Assembly: GCF_910592395.1 (NCBI RefSeq)
Contig: NC_088323.1
Coordinates: 8,372,001 to 8,436,000 of the forward strand
Origin: Lineus longissimus
Lineage: Eukaryota; Nemertea; Pilidiophora; Heteronemertea; Lineidae
Direction of reading: 5' to 3'
DNA: 64,000 bases
Positions 1 through 9,936 of this stretch are shown piece by piece (position 1 is the first letter of the stretch; each line of letters starts with the position of its first letter). The notes under the pieces were generated by a model. That model was not told where the DNA came from, made no database searches, and saw nothing but the letters and a program-made list of their open reading frames with translations. The translations under genes and the position numbers were made by a program.

Positions 1-47
1 GGGTACCACTATGTTTACGATGCGAACAAGCCGTGTAAGTCATTATC

Positions 48-283
48 TACGGTGGCTGTAAAAGGCCACGCAAAATCTTTTTTTTAGAATGCCCGAATTT
101 ATTTTTTATAACTCGAGCGCTCGACTTATATCTCGAGTGCTCGACTTATAACTCGAGCGCTCGACTTATATCTCGAGCGCTCGACTTATATCTCGAGCGC
201 TCGACTTACGTAAAGGTCACGCAAAATCTTTTTTAGAATGCCCGAGTTTATTTTTCATAACTCGAGCGCTCGAGTTATCATAA
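48..283 (+). repeat. Left terminal inverted repeat with palindrome array
   Basis: This arm pairs with the minus strand of 6,382-6,547. It is longer than its partner because it has extra tandem copies of a 20-bp unit built on the palindrome CGAGCGCTCG: five units in about 109-208, then a sixth after a second 'cacgcaaaatctttt' block. Such subterminal palindromes commonly bind the transposase; that role is inferred here. Confidence 0.85.
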
Positions 284-507
284 CGACCAGACGGATGATG
301 ACGTATTTCAATTAGGTAAGACTATACCACTATCGCCGTATCCACAGAATTAGGTCGCAGATACACTAGCATGACCAGTAGCCTCTGTGCCGATACACCA
401 TCACCAAGCATCACTATCAGTGTTGATACAGCAGCTAGCAGTAGTGTCCCGATAGCCGATAGCCAGAATAGCCAGTCGTTTATAGTTTCTTTGCTGTCGT
501 CTCAAGT

Positions 508-3453
508 ATGGTAAGTATAGCGTATCTGTTGCTGGCAACAATCATTGACTTTGGTGCCGGTTTTGGACTACTCCAGGTAAATGCAGACAAATCTGCCCAA
601 ACCATTACAGGACACGTATATGGTCTGATGGTCGTTGCATGCATTCCTAGTCGACCTAGATAGGTACCGGTAGCTAGGCTCCTGTAACGGTACGACTTCC
701 CCTACAATGGCAAATAACGATTCCCGCCGGACGAAAGCCCATCCCACCTGCCCCCCCCCCCTCGGCTGCAGGTACGTGAAAAATCCTAATGAGGATCCGA
801 ATAGGAGCGCGCCTATAGTTTGATGGAGTGTTGGCCGAAAGCTCGAAATGATTAATATAAAGTTGACGGTGTATCATTCGATGTCATCCGTAGACAAGGG
901 CATACGCCCTTGCCATCTCCATGAATGCCTCGTTGATCGTCTTACCAAGCTTGGGGGGGGGGGGGGGGGGGCATGCTACATACTAGGGAACAGGGAAAAA
1001 CGCAAAACGCCTCCGCCCTGAAATTCATGTATACATTTATCCATTTCAGGAAGAAGAACTAGTCCAATTTCTTCGGAAGCGCTGTCTTCCAGAAGAAGAT
1101 ATAGAGAGGATGCATCACGAAAAGGTATGATCACTCTTTCTCAAAGCCCTGCAGAAGAAAAACAGTTCGTTTTGTATTTTATTCCGTCTAGTATGGTTTG
1201 CAAGGATATAGGCGTCACCTCTACGCGCGAACTTTGAGCATCTTCCTGACACCGCAGCCTGCTGTCAATCAATTATATGCAGACAAATAAACAAACACTT
1301 TGCTACGCGGCCCGAGCGGAATCGTTATTTGTAAACCATGTACCGGTGTACCAAACGGTGATTACAATCCGCGAATATACAAGCAACTTACATCTTAAAC
1401 GTTAGCTTCATGAATAAGTCTGGTTACAGGCCCTTTAAGAGCGTTCAGAGGCTAGTTGCCAGTTACCAATGACGTCTTTTGTCTTTTCTTTCAGATTGAT
1501 ATAGCCACTATCATTCTGATGACTGACGAGCAGCTCTCAAACTACCTACGGAAGCTTTGTGACAGGATTGCTACTGTTGCTTTTTGTAAGGGACAGTCGG
1601 AGACAGCTGCATCAAGTGCGAATGGTGGTCTTCACGAATCTGCACCGCCAGCAAAGAAGAAGACGAAACTCATCGAGAAATTGCGCAAGAAATGGATGAA
1701 GGACAGTGATGGCGAAGAAAGCTCTACCTCTAAGCGAAAGGGTGCAGAAAAACCTGATCGTGCGGTGGAGTTGGGGTGGATGCACCATGATGGACATGTG
1801 TTCAAACAAGTTCGTACGTCCAACGGGGGAGGCACTAGGAATATCCGCATGGATAAAAATAATAAAAAATATGATCTGATTGAGGAGGGGAAGAAACTAT
1901 TTTTTCCTTCCGGTGTTTCAAAGCAGGGGCCAGCTGAGAAATTCTTGTTTTCTTTGAAAGACTTTCAAGGGTCTGACATTCAAGATGATTTAACAGTCGG
2001 AGAAATGTACGAACGCTCAAAAATGAGGACGATGCGCTTTTATTTGTCAACCCGAGAACTGGAAGATAGTGATGATGACGATTACCTCTCCTTGCCGGAG
2101 TTAAATCCCACCCTGCCGTTGGTGAAACCATCAACTTCTAGTTCTGCCACAGGTGGACCTGACCTGCTGTATGACGCTAGGCCAATTCCTCATGCGGTTG
2201 GCAGACCAACATCACCCAGTTTTGCTACCACAAGCACGCCTAATGCGGTTGGTGCACCACATGGTGTGCATTCAGAAACGGCTCCGGGATCTGTAATCGC
2301 TCTAAATGGGACTATAGGCCTACAGATCGGTTCGATATTCAATGTCGATCTCAGCGATGTTGAAACAGCTTCCGGCGAACCTACTATCCAATTCGGTCCT
2401 GCATTCAATGTTGATCACGGCGGTATTGACTTAGCAGATACTCTACCAATGCAGGTTAACTTTGAGAAGGATCCAAGGCAAGTCATCATCAGACGAGCAT
2501 TGTGCATGAAGGACATGATAGATGCCTTTTCCGACCCATCGATAACGAACGACCGTCTGGTCATGAGGTGGAAGGCGGATAATGGGTGTTTGGAAGCGGC
2601 AGTCGGTGATGGAGTTATACGAGACTGTTTGTCCCAGTTCTGGCAGGAATTTTATTCCCAGTGCACCATCGGCCATCATTGTAAAGTGCCTTTCTTGAGG
2701 CATGACTTCTCGAGTGTCAGCTGGAAGTCGGTGGCAAGGATTTATCTGGTGGGATGGAGAGAATACGGCTATATTCCGCATCTGCTCGCCGTTCCTTTCA
2801 TGGAGGAAACCATATACGGCAAAACGTATTCTTCGTTAGTTGACTCGTTCCTTGACTACGTTGACAAGGACGAAAAGGAGACCATACAAAAGGCATTGGA
2901 TAACTTTGACCCAGATGATACAGATGAGCTGATGAGTGTATTGGAGCAATACGGCTGCAGGAGCGTACTCAGGGGGAACACGATCGCCACTGTTGTCGAA
3001 GAAATAGCACATAAACAACTCATTCAAACTCCGATGTTTGTGATTGACAGCTGGCGGAGCGAGCTCCAGCAAATGGCCTTTCATCTTCTGCACGAGTCTT
3101 TCATCGATCTCTGTGGGTCGCTTGAGCCAACCACAAAGATTGTGAAGAAATCCCTGGTGTTTCCAGAAGGGAAGGAAGATGAGACTGCGGCAAAATATTT
3201 GAGGAAATTCGTTGGTGGTCTTGACGAGCGGCTTCTTAAGCGATTCCTGAGGTTCTGTACTGGGGCAGACCTGTATCTTGGCTCACTAATTACGGTGACA
3301 CTCACCACTATGAAAGGTCTTGAACGTCGACCTGTTGGCCATACCTGCACCAAGGAGCTGCATATACCATCGGAATACGACAGCTACCCAGAGTTCAGGG
3401 ATGAATTCACTAACATTCTAGACAGTAATGAGTGGGAAATGGAATTCTCGTAA
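508..3453 (+). CDS. SAM-like/HECT-like E3 ubiquitin ligase gene (transposon cargo)
   Basis: Proposed exons are up to 510, 1,050-1,124 and 1,495-3,453, all joined in phase 0. The start ATG at 508-510 directly abuts the donor GTAAGTA; acceptors are 'ccatttcag' and 'tctttcag'. The 25 codons of exon 2 run into exon 3 as one SAM-like helical domain (ELVQFLRKRC..., then IDIATIILMTDEQLSNYL). After a lysine-rich stretch comes a domain with GGGTR and LFFPSG motifs, then an acidic serine-rich linker. The C-terminal half resembles a HECT domain: it ends with FLRFCTGAD and RRPVGHTC, where the Cys matches the thioester cysteine of HECT ligases, then a short acidic/aromatic tail. The product would be about 678 residues. 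The frame is open throughout, so it may still be functional. By family it would transfer ubiquitin to substrates; its substrate and its role for the transposon are unknown. An ATG at 1,456 is intronic under this model. Confidence 0.7.
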
Positions 3454-3464
3454 ATATTGCGTAT

Positions 3465-4010
3465 ATGGCAAGCCGTTTGTCCATTAATTGCAAAAACCAA
3501 GATTTTGACTCAGAATCCTAGATTTTAGAAAACAAAATCCACTACCAAACAGGGTCGAGCGATCTGCATGCAACACCGGGCAGTGATTACACATACAGGA
3601 CTCACTGGTTGCCCGCTAGGGTGAAGTCGGTGGTTCTGGACTGGGCTGGTCAGTCAAAATCCTGGTTTTTGAAGCCACAATGATAGTTGTACATTCAAAA
3701 TATTAGTTTTTGGAATCAAAAACGAGGATTTTGGTAAAATCGTGGTTTTTGAAGCTAAAATGATAGTTGTGCATTCTGAGTCCTGAGTCAAAAACTAGGA
3801 TTTTGTCAAAATCCTGTTTTTTGAAACTAAAATGATAGTCCTGCATTCAAAATCTTTTATTTTTTGAGCCAGAATCTCGATTTTTTATGGCAAAATGATC
3901 CGCATTCAAAATCTATGTTTTTAACTCAAAAACCTCGATTTTGGTCTTAAAATTTAGGATTTTGAGTGAAAAATCTTGGTTTTTGCAATTATTGGACAAC
4001 GGCTTGCCAT
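3465..4010. mobile_element. MITE-like inverted-repeat element in the cargo gene 3' region
   Basis: About 45 bp at each end form an imperfect inverted repeat (ATGGCAAGCCGTT...GTCC and its reverse). The flanking 8-mers TTGCGTAT and GTGCGTAC agree at 6 of 8 positions, suggesting a decayed 8-bp duplication of hAT type. The interior is an A/T-rich array of roughly 80-bp units containing 'tttttgaa...aatgatagt...gcattc'. It starts 12 bp after the stop codon of the HECT-like gene, so it would lie in that gene's 3' UTR. No coding capacity is seen. Confidence 0.6.
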
Positions 4011-4691
4011 GTGCGTACATGTAACAATAACCAGAGTAGCATATTCCAATGTGTGATTAAACTTGTATTTAAATCATGCTAAGATTAGTAGACTGACTCA
4101 TACCATGATTTAGCTTTTTCTTCGAATCTAACTCTTGAGTGACATTACATGGTTTGCATTTTAGCTTTTAGTTATTCATATACTCATATTCATTTCGATG
4201 GTTTATGAAGGCCCAGAGAAATTGTCCCATGAGAAAAGGCAAGGCAGCCAAATGCTTGCCCAATGTTCAATGGGCACTTCTTCTGAGCCAACCAATGTTC
4301 AAAGGGCACTTTTTCTGAGCGTCCCTGTATAAATGATTTTGTTTTGATACTCGTATTAGTGGCATCACTGCTGGTCTTGGAACCTGTCAACAATGATAAA
4401 GGAACGACGAAGTAGAAATGACGAGAACTAGACGTTTATTACCTGCTCATAACATTCATCACTTATATTTTTGACAAAACTGATTGTACATTGTAGTATG
4501 TAATTAGGGACCATTCAAGTATTGAATACTCAATGAATTGAAGGGCCCCTCATAACTTCGGCATATTCATGTTAAGAATGTAATAAAGATTATAGTTTCT
4601 CACCAATACCGTACTTCTGGTTAAATGTTCAGCGATGCACACAGGGACCTGATGCAGTAGAAATTAAGTCCACTAATACAAAGGAAAAAGT
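4011..4691. other. Non-coding interval between convergent transposon genes
   Basis: I see no credible exon. A plus-strand AATAAA occurs near 4,581 and could serve the HECT-like gene, though it is over 1 kb past its stop. A short duplication of 'caatgttcaa.gggcac' is present near 4,262-4,310. Confidence 0.4.
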
Positions 4692-6367
4692 TCAGTCCAA
4701 AAGTCCGTTCATGATACGCCTTAGTGTCACATAAAGGTCTCTACCTTCCTCGGGATTACAGGGCAGAAAGAGACAATGTTCGTCCATCAGTATACAACAC
4801 AGGTCATACATGTCCTTGTCGGCACACGGATAGTCTGACTTGAAGATGCAGTGCTCCATGCAGGTTTCAACCTTGGTGTCATCAACATCACAGAGAAAAT
4901 ATTCCGCATCGAAGATTGCTGGCATTGAGTACATCATGATCGGGCGCCCATGATTCAGATTCGTATTGTTGTATCTCCTGATCCCATGCACATTCCAAAG
5001 TTGTGCCACCTCGTCTAGCTCATTCTGAAAATAAAAAAGAGTGCCTTTTCATCAATCACAAAGGAGCCTTGACTGCAATTATCTGATTACTAATTGATTC
5101 GGCTACGAATCCGGAGTAGAAGTTAAGATAACTGGAAATCCAATATCATACATATATTATACTAAGTTTAAAAGGGGCAGTGTTTAGACCTCTAAGAACC
5201 GAAAGGGATGTCCCATCCGATTAGAGATAGCCTGTCGAGCGCCATTGATTGAGTACACAATACTTCTACAACATAGCGAGCGATATACGTGGAACTCAAC
5301 GCATAGCCAGTGAGGAACACAAGAGATGACCGCTGTGTGGGGCACATGGGCATTGCATACACTGCTCCTTTAAATCCACCATTGCGTGAATTTAAACAAC
5401 TGTCGCCGATGATACTATTTTGTTATAATATGTCTCAATTCCAGCTGCCCCTCATATTAGATAAACTCGAAAGACAGGTGCAATTTTCATATCGGGACAA
5501 TGGGCTCAGAGAATCAAAGCTGGCCTTTATAGGAATCAGAAAAGGGGTAATTACCTGTATCAGAGGCATGAAACAGAATCGAATTAATTCTTTGTCTTTC
5601 TCCTCGCCACTGAAGTGGCCTTGACCTTGCAATTCATGGAATAGGGCCATCCAGAACTCAGCATTCTCCTTTCGAAGAATTCCCCACCATGACTCGATCC
5701 GCTGGTTGGCGGTGCTCCTTCCATACTGAAAACAACGTTCCTCCTGGTCACTTTCCCTGAGGAAGGTCTGCATGTGTTCAATATGTCCATTTTCAGTACC
5801 TAAATCGGCTCGAATCAATTTCGGACAGCCTTTTATTGTCTCAACCGACCGAATAAAATAGCCCCCGATAACTGCCGGGTTGCTGTTGGTGAAATGTGCC
5901 TCCAGCCATATCATGTATCTCGAAAATCCATCAATACAGCCATTGATACAAATGCCATATGGCTTAAGTTTGTCATACGAATCAACGTGCCAGATGTAGT
6001 TAGGTCCTTTCACAGTATATCGCCTTCGAACAAGTCGCCTACTCTTTCTCAGTTCAACTCCTTCGGGATCTAGTTCTTTCAGAACCATTCGCACCGTCTC
6101 TCGACTTACAACAAGGCCATTGGTGATACATTTCAAATGCATAAACCTGTATCCATGCAGCTGTCCCGATGTGGTGAGTTCCCGCTGAATGAAATCGATA
6201 ATGTCATTTAAGCTTGTGCAATTCTTACGCCCAAACAACCCCAGTCTCGAAAGAACACGACGTAACTGCCGCTAACTCACAGCATAATCAAACTTCTCTG
6301 CTAAAACGCACCGAATTTCAAGTTGGGTAAGACCGAGATTGAAGAGATCAACAACGATGGACTCCAT
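4692..6367 (-). CDS. Integrase-like DDE transposase, two exons, in-frame TAG
   Basis: Exon 1 runs 6,367-5,555 and exon 2 5,024-4,692; the intron has GTAATT/TTTTCAG borders and the join is phase 0, giving about 381 codons. The N-terminus is a helix-turn-helix-like stretch (NLGLTQLEIRCVL) followed by the family block TSGQLHGYRFMHLK. The catalytic core shows D in WHVDSYDKLKPYG, D in RADLGTEN and E in NQRIESWW, the last two 36 residues apart, matching rve/D,D35E integrase folds. Exon 2 continues the family C-terminus (ELDEVAQLWN...). Codon 32 is TAG (6,274-6,272), interrupting the helix-turn-helix; the rest is open. The enzyme would cut and rejoin the inverted repeats at 48-283 and 6,382-6,547. 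The assignment to a transposase family with an integrase core is firm; the IS3EU label is inference. Confidence 0.8.
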
Positions 6368-6381
6368 CTTGATACAGCCTC

Positions 6382-6547
6382 ATTATGATAACTCGAGCGC
6401 TCGCGTCATGAAAAATAAACTAAAAAAGATTTTGCGTGACCTTTACGTAAGTCGAGCGCTCGAGATATAAGTCGAGCGCTCGAGTTATAAAAAATAAATT
6501 CGGGCATTCTAAAAAAAGATTTCGCGTTGCCTTTTGCAGCCACCGTA
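6382..6547 (-). repeat. Right terminal inverted repeat
   Basis: On the minus strand this arm reads as the left arm does, from TACGGTGGCTG through the 'gcccgaatttattttttata' block and the CGAGCGCTCG palindromes, ending at 'gagttatcataa'. It has three palindrome copies against six on the left. The TSD ATTATC follows at 6,548-6,553. Confidence 0.85.
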
Positions 6548-6553
6548 ATTATC

Positions 6554-7060
6554 AGCATTTTGTTCATTGAACATTTGCAGGTACAGCCTCACAGGGAGCA
6601 GCCTTGAACGGTAAACAGGTTCACATCATATTCAGACAACGGCTTGTTACGGCCATACAGGAAATGATTCGTATCAAAAACTGACGATCAAAACTATTCG
6701 CTTGCTGAGAGTATACATTACGCGCATACATTACATTCAGACATTTGAGCTTCCAAGCTTTGAGAAATAACAGGTCATGTGCGAATTTGGCATGTAATTT
6801 TGGTGATTTACGTGAGTACATTTTCAACCCCGAAAAGTGTGAAGTGAAGTTATGCTTTTATTTAGTAAAAATCGGTAGGCATGTCCAACAAGACATGTGT
6901 CTCAGCTGCCTGGGTGGATGTGGGTCATCACTCACTGGTGACTGACACCATGTATCGAACTTGACGTACCGGGGTAAAACATAATGGTCGCTCCCCCATT
7001 TCGCTCGTTTCGTTTCGTTGCGCAAAGTCCAGTAAGCCAAAATTTACCACACGACATTGG
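6554..7060. other. Flanking DNA, no gene recognised
   Basis: Between the right TSD of the 6.5 kb transposon and the GGTGTAACACC region I find only short reading frames without recognisable motifs or convincing splice sites. The Harbinger element's left terminus may lie here, but no matching inverted repeat was found. Confidence 0.4.
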
Positions 7061-7079
7061 GTCAGGTCAAGTCTTGGGG

Positions 7080-7375
7080 TTGAGAAAGTGTAAAGTGTTG
7101 GTGTAACACCGTCACCAATGTAACACCATCACTACACCAACACTTGACCACCCTGCTCGGTGTTGGGTTACACCGGTGTAACACCGGTGTTTGAGGAGGG
7201 AATCCCCAAGATTTCAACACTAGTCTTGGGAAAGTGTTACACTTTTCTGACACAAGCGTTACACCTACCCTGGCCCACCTGAAGAAACAAGGCAAATGCA
7301 TTGGAGAAATGTACAGGTGTAACACCTACCCCTAGAGGTAGGTGTTTGGGAGTGGTCAAGTTTTTAGGTTGTCAA
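7080..7375. repeat. Palindromic GGTGTAACACC-rich region
   Basis: The motif (G)GTGTAACACC, a perfect palindrome, and near variants (TTACACC, GTGTTACAC) recur at least eight times in both orientations. Segments such as 'accggtgtaacaccggtgt' are nested palindromes. It lies just 5' of the Harbinger transposase exon. Subterminal transposase-binding sites are one explanation; ordinary minisatellite decay is another. Confidence 0.55.
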
Positions 7376-7412
7376 GGTGTTAAGTCAGCCATGTTTTTTT
7401 GTCCCAGTTCAG

Positions 7413-8182
7413 CAGGCCATTGCCAGGCGGGGCAATAATCTACTCAGAAAAGCATCAGAAAGTGAGGAACCTGTTGAAAAACATGTTAGATTGAACGACC
7501 AACAACTTGAGCAAGTGTCAGATTCATTTCATGCATGGCGTGAGGAAAGAAACAGTTTCCAGCCATGTCAGTCTCACGCCACTTTTCGGAGGATGAAGAA
7601 CTTCCTCACCATGCTGTCATCAGGAGGATACTACAGGGTGGTGGCAAAAGACAGAGGAATTGCAAAGTCAACAATGATTCTACATGCTCGCGAGTGTGCC
7701 CAATTCTTCTTTGATATATCACCCGAGGCAATTTCATTCCCTGACCCAACTGAGTACGATGATTTGGCACGCCCGGTGGTGGATGTTGGCGGAAGAGAGA
7801 GAAAGGTTAGTTAGATAGAGACAGTCTTACCAGAATTCCATTGTGTTTGATTGAAGCAATTTCTTTTTCCCCAAATTTCCTCTTGAAGACAAAGTCACAA
7901 CCAGCCAGCCAAATGATATCATCACCTCAACAAGGTGTCCCCACTTGACACAGCCTTACTTTCGCAGCCAATATATGTTTTTTTTAAATCTGCAGGTCCT
8001 GCTCTTCATAGATGGTGTAATAATCAAGATACAAAGACCTGACGGAGCGAGGGATGCATATTACTGCGGACGCCACGGAAAATGCTGCGACTCTCTGAAT
8101 GTGCAGTACATCGTTGACCGACATGTCAGGGTTCGCCACATAATTACAGGATTGCCTGGTGCAACACAAGACAAAACAGTAG
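7413..8182 (+). pseudogene. PIF/Harbinger (HARBI1-like) transposase, 3' truncated
   Basis: Exons 7,413-7,805 (acceptor 'cccagttcag', donor GTTAGT) and 7,996-8,182 (acceptor 'aatctgcag', donor GTGAGT) join in phase 0. The first gives the Harbinger helical region (FLTMLSSGGYYRVVAKDRG, a fungal/animal HTH-like segment). The second gives the DDE superfamily start FIDGVIIKIQRPDG, with the first Asp, then the YYCGRHG and NVQYIVD blocks and LPGATQDKTV with the second Asp. The third acidic residue and C-terminus are missing, and the 5' exons with a start codon were not found. The coding strand then runs into a convergent Myb/MADF-like fragment, so an internal deletion is likely. Confidence 0.7.
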
Positions 8183-8183
8183 G

Positions 8184-8450
8184 TGAGTTTTGTATTGAGT
8201 TGAGGACATTCTTGGACAACCTCAAACAACTGCCGATACTCTTTCCCAATATTCTGAAGGAAATCATCCACCTTCTTCCCAGACAAATTTAAACCAATTG
8301 CATCTTCTGCCCTCTGATGGAATTCAGGAATCTTTTGGCAACGTTTTGCCTTAAGAAAATCACTGTGGTTATTCAGCAGGAATGTTAGCAAATTTTCAAT
8401 TAGTATTTCTGTAATCGGTCCATTTGGCTTTCTCAGAAATTGTTTTGGCT
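8184..8450 (-). pseudogene. Myb/MADF-like DNA-binding fragment of a Harbinger element
   Basis: On the minus strand a continuous frame reads ITEILIENLLTFLLNNHSDF, then a charged helical stretch and KEYRQLFEVVQECPQL. This resembles the trihelix Myb/SANT or MADF proteins that PIF/Harbinger elements encode beside the transposase, which help it bind termini or enter the nucleus. It converges on, and abuts, the truncated transposase exon. It has no start codon and ends at the boundary with the inverted duplication near 8,455. Similarity is by pattern only. Confidence 0.4.
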
Positions 8451-8509
8451 TGAAAAGTCATATGATCCAAGATATCAATGAATTTCTTCATGCAACGCCA
8501 TCGATTATT

Positions 8510-8640
8510 AAAAAGTGGATTGCTTCGATGTCCATAGCTCTAGAAATTTTACAAGAGGACATACAGACATACTCCATCGAGGGCGAAGCCATTCTAATGG
8601 GCGACTATAACACTAGGACAGGAGTCCGACTTTATTTCAA
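8510..8640 (+). pseudogene. LINE AP-endonuclease fragment (copy N)
   Basis: The plus strand reads ILMGDYNTRTGVRLYF, the counterpart of ILMGDFNTRTGVKPDF in P1 and P2. GD(F/Y)N is the Asp/Asn catalytic block of the exonuclease-endonuclease-phosphatase fold used by non-LTR retrotransposons. Only about 40 codons remain, and the Phe to Tyr and following changes suggest decay. Confidence 0.5.
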
Positions 8641-9936
8641 ATAATGATACTTCCTCCATTTCAGTTTCTGCTTGCTATGTTTCGGATCAATCTCTTCCAA
8701 TAGTTGATTTGTAAAGGAATAACTGTGATAAAGTTGTTGATCCAACTGTTCAGCTTGACAAATTTTTAGATCTCTTACTTTGACAAGAAAGAAGATGCAA
8801 GCTGAAACCTCCGAATAACGCATTCTTTCAATTTCAATTCCAAACATCATGTATCCTGTGAATAAAAAGTATAGTGGTCGAACTCGTTCCACCAAGTATC
8901 TCTTACTTACCAGGTCGAGGGCAGAATCTCATGATTTGAAAGACTGTCGCCTACTTTAAAAGAACGTCTTTCAAACGAGCCGATTCTGCTTATCGCATGT
9001 GTAAATTCACCTGCACATCATCGTTGATCGAGTATGAAAAGTCATATGATCCAAGATATCAATGAATTTCTTCATGCAATACCACCTTATGTACTATTGA
9101 AAAGTGGAATGCTTCGATGTCTAGTCTTGCTTGGATGTATAGATTTAAACCAGATTCTATTTAGAGGAAGTTTCGCAGTATTACCATTATGAGAAACGAT
9201 AACGGTCTGAAAACTTGTAGATCCCCTCAGAGCTGTGCAATATCTGTATTCTCACCTTCTTGTTCCCGTCATTATACAGACGAAATAACATAACCAGTGA
9301 TATGAACGAAATGTTCTTTGACAGATACCATGGAATGTTTGAAGCCAGCCAGGCTCTTGGTTGATGGTTTGAATAAGGTTGATACAATACATGCACATTT
9401 AAATTCAGATACGTGTACATGTAGATGTGTAGTCACTAAACGAGCATTGACTGAGATAAAAGCTGACAGTTGCCAGTTATAAGAGCTGTTTTGATGCGAC
9501 ACATTTATGATGTGCTAATTAGGATGTTCATGGCCAATGAATTCTCCCAAGCATCTTTATACATCGAAAAATATTGGACAAAAACAATCTTGATTATTCA
9601 ACTGATCCATTTTGCCACCCGCATAAATTACAGCATTAAAAGGAACTTTTTGAAAATATGATGCAGTTGTTGACGTACAAAACCATATTGTTTGCATTAA
9701 ACGTTGTGGGGGAGCTAAATGATATGCGATTTATGGGATAAAAGTAAAAGTGAGAACTTGCAAACCGTCCTCGAAATTGCTCAGATTTAAGATTAAGAAC
9801 TAATTTCTATCTTCCGCTCTTACCGAGCCGATCAAACTCCCTATTATTTTTTATTTCAAGTGCTTTGCTTCAGGTTTTTTTCTTTAATCAGCAAATGGGT
9901 TTTTCAATTTGTTCACGCAGAATGAGTTCCTTTTCC

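Larger units (their letters stand above)
48..6547. mobile_element. 6.5 kb IS3EU-like DNA transposon carrying a HECT-like gene
   Basis: The ends are inverted copies of one another starting TACGGTGGCTG, and both are flanked by the 6-bp direct repeat ATTATC (42-47 and 6,548-6,553), as expected of a cut-and-paste insertion. Inside lie a transposase with an integrase-like DDE core on the minus strand next to the right end, and a spliced gene with SAM-like and HECT-like domains on the plus strand next to the left end; the two genes converge. A smaller inverted-repeat element (3,465-4,010) sits between them. From family knowledge, a 6-bp target duplication with an IS3/integrase-like transposase suggests the eukaryotic IS3EU group, but Ginger-like or another integrase-type family is possible. 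The transposase has an in-frame TAG, so this copy is probably not autonomous now. Confidence 0.85.

Noticed and set aside
109-208. 20-bp palindromic units as a CRISPR-like array
   Set aside because: There are no spacers between units, the context is eukaryotic, and the units belong to the transposon's inverted repeat.
952-971. Homopolymer G tracts (also near 13,487, 17,356, 33,997)
   Set aside because: Simple repeats that vary in length between copies and are prone to sequencing error; no function can be supported.
5310-5624. Plus-strand 104-codon frame opposite the transposase
   Set aside because: It overlaps the transposase intron and exon end, and has no recognisable motif.
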